Of a stretch of DNA of 64,000 nucleotides, positions 1 to 15,207 are shown piece by piece. Source of the stretch: Mactra quadrangularis. Taxonomy: Eukaryota; Mollusca; Bivalvia; Venerida; Mactridae. Under the pieces are notes generated by a model. It was not told the DNA's origin. It was given only the letters and a program-made list of their open reading frames with translations, and did not search any database. Each line of letters begins with the position of its first letter. Position 1 is the first letter of the stretch. The position numbers were made by a program, and so were the translations under genes. Location: the NCBI GenBank assembly GCA_025267735.1, contig CM046298.1, forward strand, positions 40,798,917 through 40,862,916, given 5' to 3'.

Positions 1-3000
1 GCTTCAAATATATCAGTACGGATTTGTCAACAGTATATTATCTCTGAAACAATCACTGTCTCACAGTGTAGATGAACAGTGTGAGCTTGAATATTTCCGT
101 TAATTAAATACAAAACAGGGTTTTCGACACATTTGGATGTAAACTTTAAATAACATAATTAATTCTAGGTATAACAAATTGCTTTTTTTCCACGCCCTAA
201 AGAGACAGAAACAGATGAATAGCGTGGTAGTGTTGATGCAAAGACATTTTAATTAAATGAATGCATTTATTGGCGGTGATGTTTATTGACACATGCACGC
301 ATTCGTCAAAAAGGCTACATTTATTCACTTATATGCATTTAATGAATGCGGGATATGCAAGTAAACAATACAACTTCTATGATTTGTTTTTCTAAATATC
401 GTAATAAAGAAATGATTGTATTAGGTATCAGAGACGATCATGACAGAATATCATTATAATTGTGATTCAATTTAAGTCGACATGCATCTTGTATAGTTTA
501 TACTGAGAGTAGATAGATGAACATTTTATTGATTGACTTATTGACTGTTACAAACATAATTATGCTATTCTATATAATCTTGATTTAACAAAATATTACA
601 TTTCATAGCAATCCATAGGTTAACTCTGATATAAAACATGCAAATGTGATTATGTTCCTTCTCTGAGATAAATGTGTTTTGTAAATAAATACAAAGAAAG
701 CATAAAGTATGTCTTTGATATGTATTTCTTAACAATAGATTTTATATGGACAACAAAAGCAATTCCAATGATGTATGCGGTTATGGCTGGCAGATACAAT
801 TTCCGTTCTGTAATTTAAGTTCAATATGACAATATAAATAAATATTCTATTGAACAGATCATCCTTTTATTGAACAAATGTTGTTATTTACCACAATATA
901 ATAAAGTGAAGATGTTTAAATACCTTACTCCCAGCATCCAATTTAAAATTCAACTTTTCACTTCATCGAAATCATTGCTTGACCATATGTATACAGACGA
1001 CAACTATTTTAACACAAAACCTACTTTGTTTTATATAAATCGAAACACCGAAGAATGATGTATTTTCTTCTTTGTGCCGGCATCATATTACTGTATATTC
1101 TATTATATGGCATGAATGTAGTTATATTTACAAATACCAGTCATAGACATATGTTTCTCTTTGAATTCATTCAATGCACATGTGCTGACAGTATACATAC
1201 ATTCAAATCAACTAACTAGTTCTCCAATCACCCTCCAGTTAGACATTTAATAATCGTACGATTTAGATATGTAACGATCGCAGGTGAAATCAAGAGACTG
1301 GTTTTCTGTTTTTCTTCATTTTCATTTATGGCATATTAACATGAAGCATCAAGTTTTGATTGACTAAATAAACAAAACTAACACTGTTATACCAGACAAA
1401 TCTTCTATCACGTTGATGATCGTATTCCTAAAAGGACCTAGTTTAGTTGAATACAATTATTCTGTCTATAAGAGAATATCACTCAATTCCTTGTGGAGTC
1501 TGGGAGTGGCTTAAACAATACATTAGATGTTTAGATTGTTATATTTTCCATTGTATTTATGCCTTTGGAATCTCAATTCCTATTGTTTATTAAGAAATAT
1601 TGTTATAGGAGAATTAGTTTGTTTTGAATCTAGATCAAAGCTGAAGCTCTATTGTTCTTCTATCTCTGAGTAATTGTTTCTTGTTACTGGATGCAATTTA
1701 AAAGAAACAAGCCACAAGTCTTTGTGTCTTTGTTACATAACTACATAATATAACCAATACGTTTTGCATTTCATAATGGTCATAAACAGTTTGTATATTA
1801 TCTGTCATTGAATCAGCCATTTTAAGAGTTTATCGAAGAAATTTAAATGTCTTTTTTTTAAATTAGGTTGATTTCAATAACCAAATTCATTAAATATATT
1901 GATAGGTAAGCTTTGACAAAACACACGGAGAATATATCATACCAAAGCAAACAATAATAGTTGTTCTTTTAGTTCTTTTTTGTATCCTAGCATGTGAAAG
2001 ATCGACAATTATCTTGTGTAAATTGCCAATAAGAATTATATCAAGATTTCCGTATATTATCCAAGTCTGTTCTCTAATCATTTTATGGTCAATTTTACTA
2101 CCGTTCTGGGGGAATATTAGTGAATGGATCAGTAAATTATTCGGTATAGATGTCATTTAATAGTCGATCTAATAGGTTAAAACACCATGAGGTAAAGTGT
2201 GGTTAAGTTCAAAGAAAGAAATCTCACAGAAAAACCATTTATGAATTTACATTGTTTATTGCCAATTTCAATTGCCGTACTGATTTCTGGTTTTTCCCAT
2301 GCACTTAATTGTCTTGATACTAATACTTGTAAAAAAGTGTAAAGGAATGTTATATCTAATATTATCTAATAATAGGCATTAGTGTTGATAAACAAAATTA
2401 AATCCGAAAAGTAAAGACATTGTACATAAATGAAAAGAAGAAACATTACGATTTGAAGAAGAAAAATATATCTTAGACTAAATTTAGACCAATTTACATG
2501 CCACTATCTTTACAAAATTCGAAAACAAACTCACTGTATGAAATTTATTCAGAACTGATGTTTCTTTTATTCAAATTATCTGCTGTTAAGGACTTGAAAC
2601 TATTCATTAATGAGAAAAAACATTGTGTAAATATTATTTTTCATTTCAGTTTGTTTTTGTTTCATTTCTATAATCGCAAACCATTATCTAATGATGTTCA
2701 CGCACAAAAACATTGCGTCAATTTCCTAAGTGATGAAAGTTTGTTATAGATGCAAGCACATTTAATCATTGCATAATAGGCATTTGTTTCTGAACACCTA
2801 CATGGCCTAATCTGTCTCAAAGATTTATGATTTAAGTTATGAACACAAATGTAACTAACGTATGTTTTCATCGAACTACTAAAATACTCTTGATTATGGT
2901 CGAACTATTTAAAAGCTTACATTACGTTTACTAATGACAACAGGACCATGCTATACTAAGCCTTTGTATTCTACATGGCATTGAGATTGTTACTACGTAC

Positions 3001-4112
3001 AAAATTTAGACAAACGTCTAAACTTGCCGTTTCATTATATGCAACCACTATGCAGTCCCAAAAATGAAAATACTATATGAATGGTCTCATACATTGCTTA
3101 AAGACCATATTAGATATCTTATTGTTTTTGTTCCCAGGATTAATTTCCTAGCACTTCTAACGAGTTGTAACGGCAGACTTTTATTACTGGATTAAAAAGC
3201 CATTTCAGTTGATGCTTAGGTTGGTAATATACAGTCTAGTGATGTAATATTAGTATCAAGTAATTTATGGAACATTACATTAGACATAAAAATGAACGGA
3301 AGACCAATAATATTACCATACCATTTACATTGTGATTCTAATCAGATAAATATGCCATTATGAAGCATTGTCGTAATCATTATTAATATAAATGGATTCT
3401 GTTGTAGACATTACTAAATTATTTCCTGTAATATCATTATTAATATAAAAGCAACGAAGGCGTATTGGAAGCACCAACTCCACTTGGAAATGCATCACTT
3501 TATGCACGTTATTGAATGTCCATATCAAGTTTCGAGGCAGCAAGAAACGAACCAAAGAAGTCAAATAATGAATGAAAGTGCCCCCAGACATGTGGTGTTG
3601 TTGCTCGAATGTCATCCTTATGACTAAGGATAAAATTTAGATATGGTTTTCTATTGAAGTGGTTTCTTTAATATATTTATGTTATGTATGACGATGTGAT
3701 TTTTGTAGTAATGATACGTTCAATGTTTTATGATAACTGTATAAACAAGCTGTACGTATTACTGTTAGGTCATAAAAATAATAGTGTTTTAAATTCTCAT
3801 TACATACTGGTTCTGAAATAACCTCATTTCATTAATAATACATAAAAATACTTATTTTCACCTAATCACAATTCAATCAATACATTATCTAGTTAATATA
3901 TAATCAAATGTTAATGGATCTTATCTTACCTCGTACAGAATACTCGTTTTTCATTGGCCGAGAGCGGTCACGTGCTGACCATGTATTATCCCATATTAGG
4001 TCAGTAGATTCTAATATCCAGTCAGTAACAAAATTTATAAATGATAGCGCTGACGAAACCTTATTTTTCTACTCCAAAATATTCAGATGGGGGTACTCGG
4101 TAAGATAAATTC
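1..4112. other. Gene-free AT-rich sequence
   Basis: I find no ORF with protein-family character, no splice-supported exon chain and no RNA gene here. Short ORFs are spread over all frames with no domain signal. One stretch (about 1990-2215) has a diverged copy at 7865-8065. Confidence 0.6.
1990..2215. repeat. Diverged repeat, copy 1 of a pair
   Basis: Shares blocks with 7865-8065: GTGTAAATTGCCAA, ATCAAGATTTCC, CTAATCATTTTATG, TTTTACTACCGTTCT and TTAAAACACC occur in the same order. A further matching block, GGCAGATACAATTTCCG, lies at about 790 and 6656. The offset is about 5.87 kb for both blocks, so this may be an old tandem duplication instead of a transposon. Confidence 0.6.
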
Positions 4113-4251
4113 GTTACACAGTCAGTTACTGACCGGATACGGTGTGATACCGGGTCAGTGAATCAATATTGGGCTCGAGCTACGCTCTCACCCAATATTA
4201 ATTTACTGACCCGGTATCACACCGTATCCGGTCAGTAACTGACTGTGTAAC
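4113..4251. repeat. Foldback hairpin, 61-bp arms
   Basis: The arms 4113-4173 and 4191-4251 are reverse complements with 2 mismatches in 61, separated by a 17-base loop. The arms are built around GTCAGTTACTGACC and CCGGGTCAGT. It contains no ORF. It is most likely a nonautonomous foldback or MITE copy, or a recent inverted duplication. Confidence 0.85.
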
Positions 4252-7200
4252 TAATAATCTTCCGTTCGCGTGAAGCAACCACAGACGTCTGATATCATGC
4301 TTCCTCGCGCCACCAGTATAACAGTAGCCAACTGTGATTGTGAACGATAATGCTGCAGTGGACAAAAAACATGTGAATAAGTTACATAACTTTGTTTCAT
4401 GGTATTAATATATTTAACATTCTTGCACCCACCTTCGTGTCTGAACACTAATATGAACTGTATATGTACATAGAGATTAGATTCGTAACAGTCACATATT
4501 GTGAAGTCAGAAACAATATGTATATCTCACCTTCACTAGTATTGTTGACGTGTTTGAAGATAACTGGTTATTGAATCAAGTATGAAGATATTCAATATCA
4601 CGCGATTGTATCTGTAAATCAAGTTTTAGACATGCCTAACAAAGAGTTGAAGCCATCGATTATGCAACAGAATCACAGCACTATATGTATTATCGTATAT
4701 AATGACATTGCACCCTCTGTGAGTTCTACTTTATTTTACATACCAATTATCCTGAAATGATAAGCATGATTAGTAAAGATATTATATAAATGTATGAAAA
4801 CCTCTTATGTGACAAAGGGGTGTCCTTATATTGCTCCCCTCAAAATTATTGTTGATCACAATACCATTGTTTTCATACTTGGAATATATCTTCACACCAT
4901 TGTACCATTTTTATCTTTGACATTAGAGTACGACCTTTTACGATACAAAATTATACATATTGCTTGTGTTTAATTAACTACATCACACAACATGTAGGCG
5001 TAATTGTAGACTTGTGTCATCTTCCTGCAAACATTTGAATAGAAATATTTCATTCATAGTAATAATAGTGATTATTTGAAATTTCTGTTTAAATAGTGAA
5101 TACTTTTATCAGTTGAACCAACATCTTACGCATGCTTTCTCAAGGTTGTTATAATGCACATTACGATATACATATTTTATGTAAATGTTTGTGAAAGGTC
5201 AAACATATTTTGATAGGGAGTTTTAACTATTGTTATATTTCTAGGAGACTAACGCAGCTCAAAATAAAACGTGGTATACATAACTATCGGATATGATTAA
5301 TTCAAAACGACAAAAGTCACAAAACACCGTCAATAAGTAAAAAATATGGCATCGTTTCCAAATTTAAATGTCATGATAGTCAAGAAATATGTTTAAACAG
5401 TTACGCTTTTTAGAAATAACTTTCTCTCCTAGATATACTGAATACGACCCTGAGGTATATTTTTATTAAGACTTATAGAGGAAGGGAATCACATATCGAC
5501 TTCTTTACACTTTCCCATTTCCCATTTGTGGGACGTTTCATTCAATTGTTGATGCAATATCTTGAAATGTATTATGATATTTTACAATTATAGTTAATTA
5601 TTTAAACATGCAAGTTTACCAAACGTGTATATTATTGTCTGCATCTGTGAGACTTATGAAGGCGCAAACGCAGATCTATTTGCATCTTTGTAAAGTTTAA
5701 TCATGTTCATTTAAATTCATTTTTCTTCGGGTAATGTTAATCGATGTGTTTATTTCAAGAGCACTTTAATATAAACAAGTATTGTTTTGAGTAATAGACT
5801 ACACGTTAAAGACAATGTTAATATTAATATGAATCACTTCAAAATTATCAGTACACGCTTAAGTAATCTCATTCAAATATTTATAGTTTGACAATACAGT
5901 AACTTTAGTTTGTTGTCTACTGCAGCTGGTTAAACGACACTCGAATCAATAACAATACGTGAATATATTCTATACTTAGAGTCTTATTTTATCACCCAAT
6001 TTGGTTTAGGACATTGGTAAAGACATTCTTATTCGATCTCAATTTGACAAATACATTAAGAGTTAATAACAGTTATTTGATGTGTAATGATTTTACTAAA
6101 TATGTTTATTACAGATCAGTTCTTAAACAGTTGCGCGTTTCACAAATATCTTACCATAAAAATCATCGTCAAACACAGGAAACAGTATTGATGTTGTGGT
6201 CATTTCTTGGCCATTCAACCCTAATATTTCATAATAATGTATAATTTTGTATTCATTTTAAATATCATACATGTATCATATTTATATTTATTATCTTTCT
6301 GACTTTGAACAGCAAATATTATGAAATTGAATAACGATAACTTTCTTTTGTTAGTAATTTAGTGAAACAAATGCACAGATTCTTTTATTTAAGATATTCC
6401 CATATATGCTGCTTTGATAGCTGTATACATTAATGATTATATTTCCGCTATTCTATATTCGATAAATAATGTAAGTGCATTCATCCTTTCCAATTAATGT
6501 AAACAAACAACAAATTATTTTTATTGCGTCAATGGTTTTATATCACTGCAATTAATTACAAAACAATATAAAGATAAACAAAGAAGGATATTAATTACCT
6601 ACTATGTCATCATGATCTGGGAAAAACACGTTTCTAGTGATTTATGTCATAAAAGGTGGCAGATACAATTTCCGGTTCGTAATCGATGTTCAATAGAATG
6701 ATTGATGATATAAACGTAACGTATCTTAATATTAAGAGTGCATGCAGACTCGATATTTAACGTAACGCATCTAACATGAAATATTACAAGAACATGAAAG
6801 TCAGAAACACTTGATACGTGTCAATGTTGCTCACTTTAAGTCAATATTTGTTAAGCTTCACCGGTTTCTCGAGACTAAATATTCAATATTTTGTTTGAAC
6901 TTACTGGTTCAACTAGTTTCAGAATAATATATTATTGCACAAGACAGTTTTTATCCAATTATAAGAAAAAGATACGTCAACAAAAGATTTACTTCTTCAT
7001 TTTATTGGTCTAGAAATATGGCGATATTGAAATAGATTCTAATGACCGAAGAATAACTTGCCAACGTATGCATTTGACATTTAAGATTTATGAAATGATA
7101 TTACTATACGAAATCTAGTGATAGCATTATTGTCTAAATTTTTTGTTAAATTACATTTAGGCGGTTTCATTTAATTAGACATGATCAGAAAATAACTATG

Positions 7201-7452
7201 TTTTATTAGGCAAATTTCTCTGAAAGAAATAATTGGTTACTTGTATACGGCTATTCTATCTATGCAATTATATCTTTTATCTCCCAGATGAGTCTGTAAA
7301 AAATGATGTTTAGATGATACGACTGTAATATGGTTTCCGTATTTATGGTGCGTCTATAATCTCTGTTTTTTCTGTCTATCAGGATCATATTAGTGGTGCT
7401 TTTATCATAATGGACCCGTGAGGCAAATTGTGCCTGAATTGTGTAACAGAAA
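4252..7452. other. Gene-free AT-rich sequence
   Basis: Nothing recognisable beyond the GGCAGATACAATTTCCG block near 6656 that pairs with 790. No exon chain, RNA gene or structured repeat was seen. Confidence 0.55.
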
Positions 7453-7637
7453 CGGGCGTGGCCGAGCGGTTACCACGTTGGACTGGTAATCATTGGATAG
7501 CCAGCTCCGCGTTGGTTCGTAACCCATAAAAACATACCATGTTGTTTACTTAAGCAAGAAACTTTATCCTATTAACTCAGTATGGTGGCAAGGAAGCGGA
7601 CTCGAAAGTGATTAATTTAAGTAACAAAATACTTGTT
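7453..7637 (+). mobile_element. SINE-D copy 1, tRNA-Ser/Leu-like head
   Basis: Begins with a tRNA-like A box (GGCGTGGCCGAGCGGTTA), typical of class II tRNAs, followed by a degraded B box (GTTCGTAACCC). The body continues through GAAGCGGA and GTGATTAATTTAAGTAACAA. A second copy lies at 42495-42690 and a third begins at 63942. All share CATTGGAT-AGCCAACTCCG-like text. The head cannot be a functional tRNA gene because the acceptor stem does not pair. Confidence 0.72.
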
Positions 7638-7864
7638 TCACAATCGTGCTTAAATAAAACAAATATATTAGTATATAGTGTAATTCAGATATATGTACTA
7701 TAAAGGCTGTTATCATTGTTTCACGACCATTTAAACGAAGTATGATTGGTAGAACAAAAGTTTTACTGTTTGTACATATATTAAAGATAAATAATGCTTT
7801 ATAAAATATAAGTTACATAACGCATTCAAATATCGTTTTGATGCCTTGATACTTTCAACCGATA

Positions 7865-8065
7865 GTTGTCCTGTGTAAATTGCCAACAAGAATCATGTCA
7901 AGATTTCCCTAAATTCTTTATGTCTGTTTCCTAATCATTTTATGATCGATTTTACTACCGTTCTATGGTAATGTAAGATAATGGACTGTTAGATTAGTCG
8001 GTATATATTTAATTAATTAGTTAATCCATTGGATTAAAACACCGTGAAACATGGTATGGTTTAGT
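7865..8065. repeat. Diverged repeat, copy 2 of a pair
   Basis: Partner of 1990-2215; see that entry for the shared blocks. Similarity is collinear but interrupted by indels. Confidence 0.6.
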
Positions 8066-11000
8066 TCAAATATGTAATCGCTGGGTCAGTGATAGTTACT
8101 TTCTGTATAATATGAAAATGATGTACGTACATAAGCAACTGTTCAGAACACTGGTCACTTTGATCACGTGTTATGGCAATACATGTATTATGTTCCTTTT
8201 GCGACAATAAAGCGCATTCGGTAAACGTGCAGCTTTGTTCTACTCATGCATGAATAATTATGTTGAGGAAAGTTATAAGAATCACAAACATTTCACAACG
8301 TTCTCATCGGGAAATATATACAGTCTAACATGTGAACAAAGGACAGTCACGGGAAAATCCAAAAGTGTCCTTTGTGGACAGGTGACCTCTATGGACAGGT
8401 TCTGATGGACATGCCTCATACAATGAAGAAATTGCTTCCCGGGCTTAAGCCAGTAATAACTGTAGTAGATTTAATGCGACTAATTTCTTCTTTAAATATA
8501 TAGTATATAGTATTATAGTTATATAGTATAATAAATAATTCCATAAAATTATTGAAAAGAATTGTTTCTATGTAGAAAAATCTCTGGTATAATATCAATT
8601 TCAATACTTTCAATACCTTCAACGCAACACGTTTTCAATGCTGTTTTAAGTAATGACTATTTTGTTAACCCTCTGGTGGTTTTATAACGGACGCCTACTC
8701 ATTTCGTACGTGCAATGTTCTGAATAGTTCTCCTTACTTACATAAATGTACGACAGATAAAACTTATCTATATTCTGCATTGGAGACAATTGTGATTGAC
8801 ATATTGCTTGCAGTAATTAAAACTGCATTAAAGCTTCACCAGTGATGTCTTTACGTATTTTGTCCATTGTCTGATTGATAGACATGTCTGGCGTTTCTGG
8901 TAAGTACTATTAAAGTGATAATTAGTTATTCCTGCTGTGATACTGGTTGAAATGTATACATAAGTTGCATTACCTTTTTCAAAGTTGTGTGGGCTCCCTT
9001 TTTATGGACATAAATTACTGCATGCGTGCATCTTTGTATGATTGTATTCGCTCGCAATATCAACTTCATTTGCATATTTGTATATTCTGCTTTTACTTCA
9101 ATAAATCAGGTACATAATTAACATTTACGTGATATGTTTTTATGAAAAATATTTTACGGCGTAGGTACATGTTTGTCCCATTGACACAATTATTAATGAC
9201 ATTTATTGTCATTTGAAATTATTTTGAACAGCTCAAAACGATACTCATATTTTAATTGTTTCGTATAAATTTATAAGTGTGCCTGAATTGTCATGTTACA
9301 TGCATATCTAAGATAAGGCAAATAATATTTAAGATATTTTTGTTATTAATTCATCCATTTAAAATAATATAATGAAAGATCTTAATGCATTCAAATTGAT
9401 GTTTTACATTTGGTACTACCATATTTTTTTCAAGTGATACAAGATTTGTCAATGAAATTACAAATTGAATACATTCTCAAAACGAGGTAAAATACAAACA
9501 TGAATTGCTTCGTACTTCTCAAATTTACTAGTCAAACTTTCCACATATACATATGTGTTTGCTTAGATAACAGCATTCACTCTTTTGTGGTTATCTTTAT
9601 ACGTAATCTTGATTAACAATTTAGTCTAGATATGAATGATAGTATACTTTTTGTGTTATCATATATTTATGATCTTTAGTAAACATGAAGATAGTTTGCT
9701 CAGTCATAATAGAATATACGAATATACTGACAAGACTATCACTTACGATAAAACTGTTGCCTATCATTCGACTCGTCTGTGTCACCATAATTATTGTTAT
9801 TTTGGTAAGAGACACTTCAAGTTTAATTGTTGCATTTAACATGTAGTTTGTACCATATTTTTGGAACATTTTTGGTAGGCACAATCTACCACCTATTTAC
9901 AATTTAGAGGTTAATCAAATACATGTTCAGGTATCTTGTGATATCCTGTAGGTGTATGTTTTCCTATTGTAATTTGTCTCATCAAGACTTGTATATGATA
10001 TACCTTTTTCTTATGTGCACATTGTTACAGTGTGTAGTATTTTAGCACCTTGTACAGCCAGCATGTCTAACTCCTGGTTTCGATTTACATCAAATTATGC
10101 TGGTATTTTTAGTTTGTAATTTGTGTTCTGTGTCCTTGCTTCTTAGAAAACTGGATAAAAGTTTACATGTTTAAATTACCAGAATGGAAATACAACTGAG
10201 AAAAATGATCTGCGATATCAAAATTTAGTTCAATAAACATATGGAGTAAAGTGCTGATAAACTGTTGTTTATATGACATTTTATATTCTATATTTTCATT
10301 TGGATATTGACTATGACTCAGATGCATGTAATAAGTAGTTGATTCTATTTTTAAAGTGGAAAAAACTAAACAAAACATTTAATATCTTTTTATCACTTTG
10401 CAAGAAAGCTTTGTATATATTGCCAATAACTCAGATATCTACATTTAGTGAGTAAGAGAAATAAGAGTAGTAGTAATAAACGTATTTCGTCTACAAACTA
10501 ACCTATTTTCGTTAAGATTTACTGAAATAAATGTTGATTAAATTTAAACATAATTTATTTTGAAAATGGAATACGATACTAAAGTTTTAATCAGCACATC
10601 GAGTGATATATAAGTAATACATCTAGATATTGCATTGTTGAATTGACAACATAACATATTAAGGTGATATATTTGGATGAACATAATGATTTACGTACGT
10701 CATTTATGTCTACACATCATCTTAGAGTCGTCTGAGAAATACGAGAAAACACAACAAATGAAAATGAAAATTATGTTACAGAAAAATATATATTTTTTGA
10801 TGAATGTAATAAACAGGATCTACAGTGGCAGACACAAACCATAAAAGCAAAGGTGACAATTAATATCCTCATCGAACGAACATTTTCTAAATGATAAAAA
10901 TAGAATCATTCAATAAGTCAAGCACAAACAGTGATACAATGCGCGCTTAATGATTACAAGTAATTATAGAAGGCATGCACGTACTGTTGCCTTTTTTCCT

Positions 11001-14000
11001 GCTGTCAGTTGGTATAATTATACCTGAAAATGTCGTAAAGTTTGATCGTTGACCAAGGCAATAAATGATAAATAGTTAAAACCGCACTCTGAATAGCAAT
11101 TGTATTTGGTAATGTTTGTAATGTTCTAGACGCATCGCATGTCATTTTAAAACAATTTACTTTACAATTGCAAACTTATAAAATCGTGCTCTTGTGAATT
11201 GCAACATGGGCCACCCATATATCTATACTTGTGCAAAAAAATCCCAAAGGCAATATCAGTTGCTGTTCAGAACTATAATAAGTTCAATTAGGGCGCGTAC
11301 AGTTGAAAGTATGGAAGTTCAGATTTGAATGGTGATCTTTCTGAAACCACTTTTCCTTCTCATGACCAAAGCCTTCTTCATGAAAGTCAGAGCTTGAAGA
11401 TCACACAGCTCTCACATTGCGCTTATATCTATAATTGACTTACATTATTAACAATGAGCCTAAAACAGCAACAAACCTTTCAAATACAACAATAGTTACT
11501 CTTAGAAAGTAATGACAATCAATACATTGTAAGTAGTTCATATCATAAAATGACAAAATTAACAACACGTTTTTGTTACAGAGATGACGAGATTCACTTT
11601 GCACGTGATGAATCACAACATTCTTACTCTGAATATACTCTTATAATGAAGTTTCTAGGATCGCCATTGATTAACAGTTTTGTTAGCCATTTATCACAAA
11701 GCATTGTCATATTCAATGCATTACAACGTAATGAAGAGACAAAGTTCTATGAAAGTGTTTTGTTTACTGTTTTAATTTTCTATATATACTAAATCCCTAT
11801 AAAATTATGATATAAAGTATAATGCGTAGGCACATCACTATTTTATAATTTTTGTGTGAATAAATCTTGTACATACCATACCCCTTTTTTCCAAACCTTC
11901 TCTGTTCCTATCAACTAGCAATACGACTTGCAGTGTAGTTCCCTTAACTGCTAACTTTTATTGCCAACCAGTATGTTATAACGTCAATATCACAAAAGGC
12001 ATTGTGGCTGAGATAAATAAGCCAAATTTGATAAAATAGTAATTACAATTTCTTTGCTATCTATAGTAAGATTTAAACACATTTTTGGACAGACTTAATC
12101 AAACCTGTTTCATGATTGTGGAATTATGTGTTCAGTTTCTTAATCGTAATCTGAAATGTTATTGAATATATCTTTGAACATGACTATGAATATTCTTATA
12201 AACTACTTTAATAGTGCAATACCGTTCGTGTTTCATCTAATAATTAATTTTATCATACGCCCTTCGAGATACATTTTATATAGTGTAAAGTACACACTCA
12301 CATGAGTGTTTATCATCGAATTAGTAATGATGCTAAGTATTTAGTTGTACTTCTTTTGGAGGCGCTGATATATAAAGTTAATTTTCATTTCATTTGTGTA
12401 GGAACTGACCATATTCAACGCATAAAGCATCAATGTTATATCTTAAACCTATATGAGAGAGATCACCTATAATACATGTTTCAATGTCTGCATCAACACT
12501 ACTTTTAAATTAATTGCAAGGATTACAAGGATATATAGATTTCACTGTTAACACAATATTGAGGGAATGTCTGACATTTAATGGAGGTTTTTGTTGTTTT
12601 TCATTTTTCAGGATTTTGTTGTTAAAAGTCTAATGTGTTTACATGTCTAAAAAGATTTACTGTAGTCTACATTCATCAATTAGAATTTTAAACAAACATT
12701 CTTTATCATAAAATTATTCGAGTTTGTGTAACATTCAATAGAATATGATCGTTATATTTTCCAGGTAACCTATGCGGTAATCTTTAAATTGATTTTGGTA
12801 GCATCAATTATCTAGCATATATAGCACTCATATAAAACATTTTTAAATACAACCATGAAAAGGGTAAAAGTAATTTACGTAACGTTGATACCATGAAACA
12901 ATTTATTGCGTAAGTTATCTAAAATATACGTCGTTCTTAAGCACTTCGACTGTGAGGTAGAGATTACATTAACACGTCAGCATATTCTTGTTTTGTTTAT
13001 TGTAAATAGTATACTTATTTTGATATCTGATATTAAAATTGCAAATAATGTATGTTTTGTTTATCTTTTGTATGTTATTTTTAAAAGCGTTTATAGTTTG
13101 ACTGCCAACATTTCTTTAACAATATTCCGACGTTTTTGTGAGAACGAATACATTAGCAACAGCGTTTAAACTTATATAATTGTTACTCATGCCTAATTGA
13201 TGGATTAAAGAAATAATTAAGTAAATTGAACCAAATGTAAGTGGGTGTTATATCTGGCAAAAAGCTTGACATTCTTTACTTTAAGTAAAACTTGTTTACA
13301 TTGACCTATTTTAACGAGTAAAAAAAGATCAATAACACTTAAAGAAACTCAATCAGCAGGCTATAGTTGAGTGAAATGTTCAACATGTTGTTATTTTTAC
13401 CTCACTTGATAACATTTAGTTTCAAAAAATAATATTACCTCCTTCCCACCATTTCATATTAATGGGTGTGAAAGCAACCACCGCCATATCTCAAAGGAAT
13501 TTAAGTTACATTATTTGTAGGAATGGTTTCCCAATATTGAACGAGACTAATTTTCTTTCTAATTCACGTATTCTTTTTATATTATATAAGGCTTTTATTT
13601 ACCATCATTTTATAGATTATCTTAATTATTGTCTGCGTACCTAGAACCGGGAGGAGTGTTTTTCTTACACATATGCAATTAATTGGAAGCATGATTTATT
13701 TTTCTGAAAGTATGAATCACAGGTTTGAAAGCTTGCTTATGACATATTATGTTTCTCAATTACGTGCCAGACACCCAAGCCTTATTTCATTCTAAGAATA
13801 GCCACTGTCATATCAATATTATTATTATGAAACAAATAACCAGTATAAGATATTACATGAATATATGTCTCTTATACGTTTCACGTAATAGATAGATATC
13901 GTATGTAATAAATGAGTGATTTATTCACAAGTGACATCATGATACACTCTATGAGAACAAATTAGCCATTTGGCGCATACATATTAATGTATGCTTTTTC

Positions 14001-14873
14001 TTTTAAAATAAAAATGCTAACAACAATGTATGGCATATATAAAAACATGAATTGTATTTTATAGGCTATGCGAATTGTATTACAATCACCAATATGATTA
14101 CTTTGTTCATACAATTTCATGATTTTTTATACTGAAAGTTATAATATCGAGAAGTAGAGACATAGACTCAATGTAATTTCGGAGGGTGAATATTATATTC
14201 TAAGAACTAATTTACAACTAGCGCTTATAGATTATATCAACAAATGTTAGCGCGAACCAAAAGTCTGAAATGATACTTAATCATTTGCCTAATACAGTTA
14301 CCAGTCATTAAACTCACATATCAGCTAGTTTTTTCCTTATCGTTATTCCCAATGTTGTTTTTTATAATGCTAAGTTATTAAGACTTAGCAGATTGTGACA
14401 AATTAGTCTACTCGTATAGAGCAGTTAAATGGTGTAACCACCTGCACAATGTCTCTGTTGTTTCCAGACTCAATTACTTAAACGTGGAATACTAGCTTAA
14501 AGACGATAATATTTATTGTATTGATGGATCCAACTGTTCAGACTCAACTCTTCAGACATTCCAAAGGCTGGTATCATTATCATCATGTTTATGAGTAAAC
14601 AATGAAACAAAAAAGACAATAGTATATTGCCAGACAATATTTTGAATAATAATACCTTCTGAAAGGATCTAGTTATTTTGATGAAATTATTCTGTCTAAA
14701 AACAAATATCTGATAGTTCAAAAAATGTTTGAGGCCATATATTAGGTATTTAGATAAGAGGATTATAATATGTTTAAGATAATTATAGAGCTTCTGGGAT
14801 TCCTGATTTTTTTATGTCGAGAAATAATTCTTGTAGTGACGCAAGTATAAAAATAGTCATACATCTATACACG
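8066..14873. other. Gene-free AT-rich sequence
   Basis: No coding, RNA or clear repeat feature. A small direct repeat of GGACAGGT occurs at about 8377-8401. The ORFs here are short and without domain features. Confidence 0.55.
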
Positions 14874-15207
14874 AAACCTTGAAAACCCGCCCGGCTAGCT
14901 CAGTTGGTAGCACGCAAGTCTACTGATCGAGGGGTCGTGGGTTCGATTCCCGGGCGGGGCATACTTTCGTGGAGCTTGGTTATGAAATTATTTATACTTC
15001 CATTCTCCCTCCTACCAATGATTTTTAAATATGTAGGGCAGTTGTCAGTCACTGACAACCGTGTGTGATTAGTAGTTGGTTAACAGCTAAAATCCAGAGA
15101 TTTAGCCTTTCCAGGAGGATTGAGTGACTGACCGCCGTTATATGACCGATAATTGTGTTGCTACGGCGTTAAACCCAACAAACAAAACAAACAAACAAAA
15201 CCTTGAA
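14874..15207 (+). mobile_element. SINE-A copy 1 with 10-bp target-site duplication
   Basis: A full-length tRNA-derived SINE. The head has A box TAGCTCAGTTGGTAG and B box GGGTTCGATTCCC; the body includes CATACTTTCGTGGAGC; the tail is TGTTGCTACGGCGTTAAACC followed by an AAAC-type repeat. The insertion (about 14884-15197) is flanked by the duplication AAACCTTGAA at 14874 and 15198. Other copies are at 15743, 31000 and 62058. Confidence 0.92.

Noticed and set aside
14886..14960. tRNA gene
   Set aside because: A and B boxes are present, but the sequence is the head of a SINE with a body, a tail and target-site duplications. The same head recurs at 31000 and, reversed, at 15998 and 62377.
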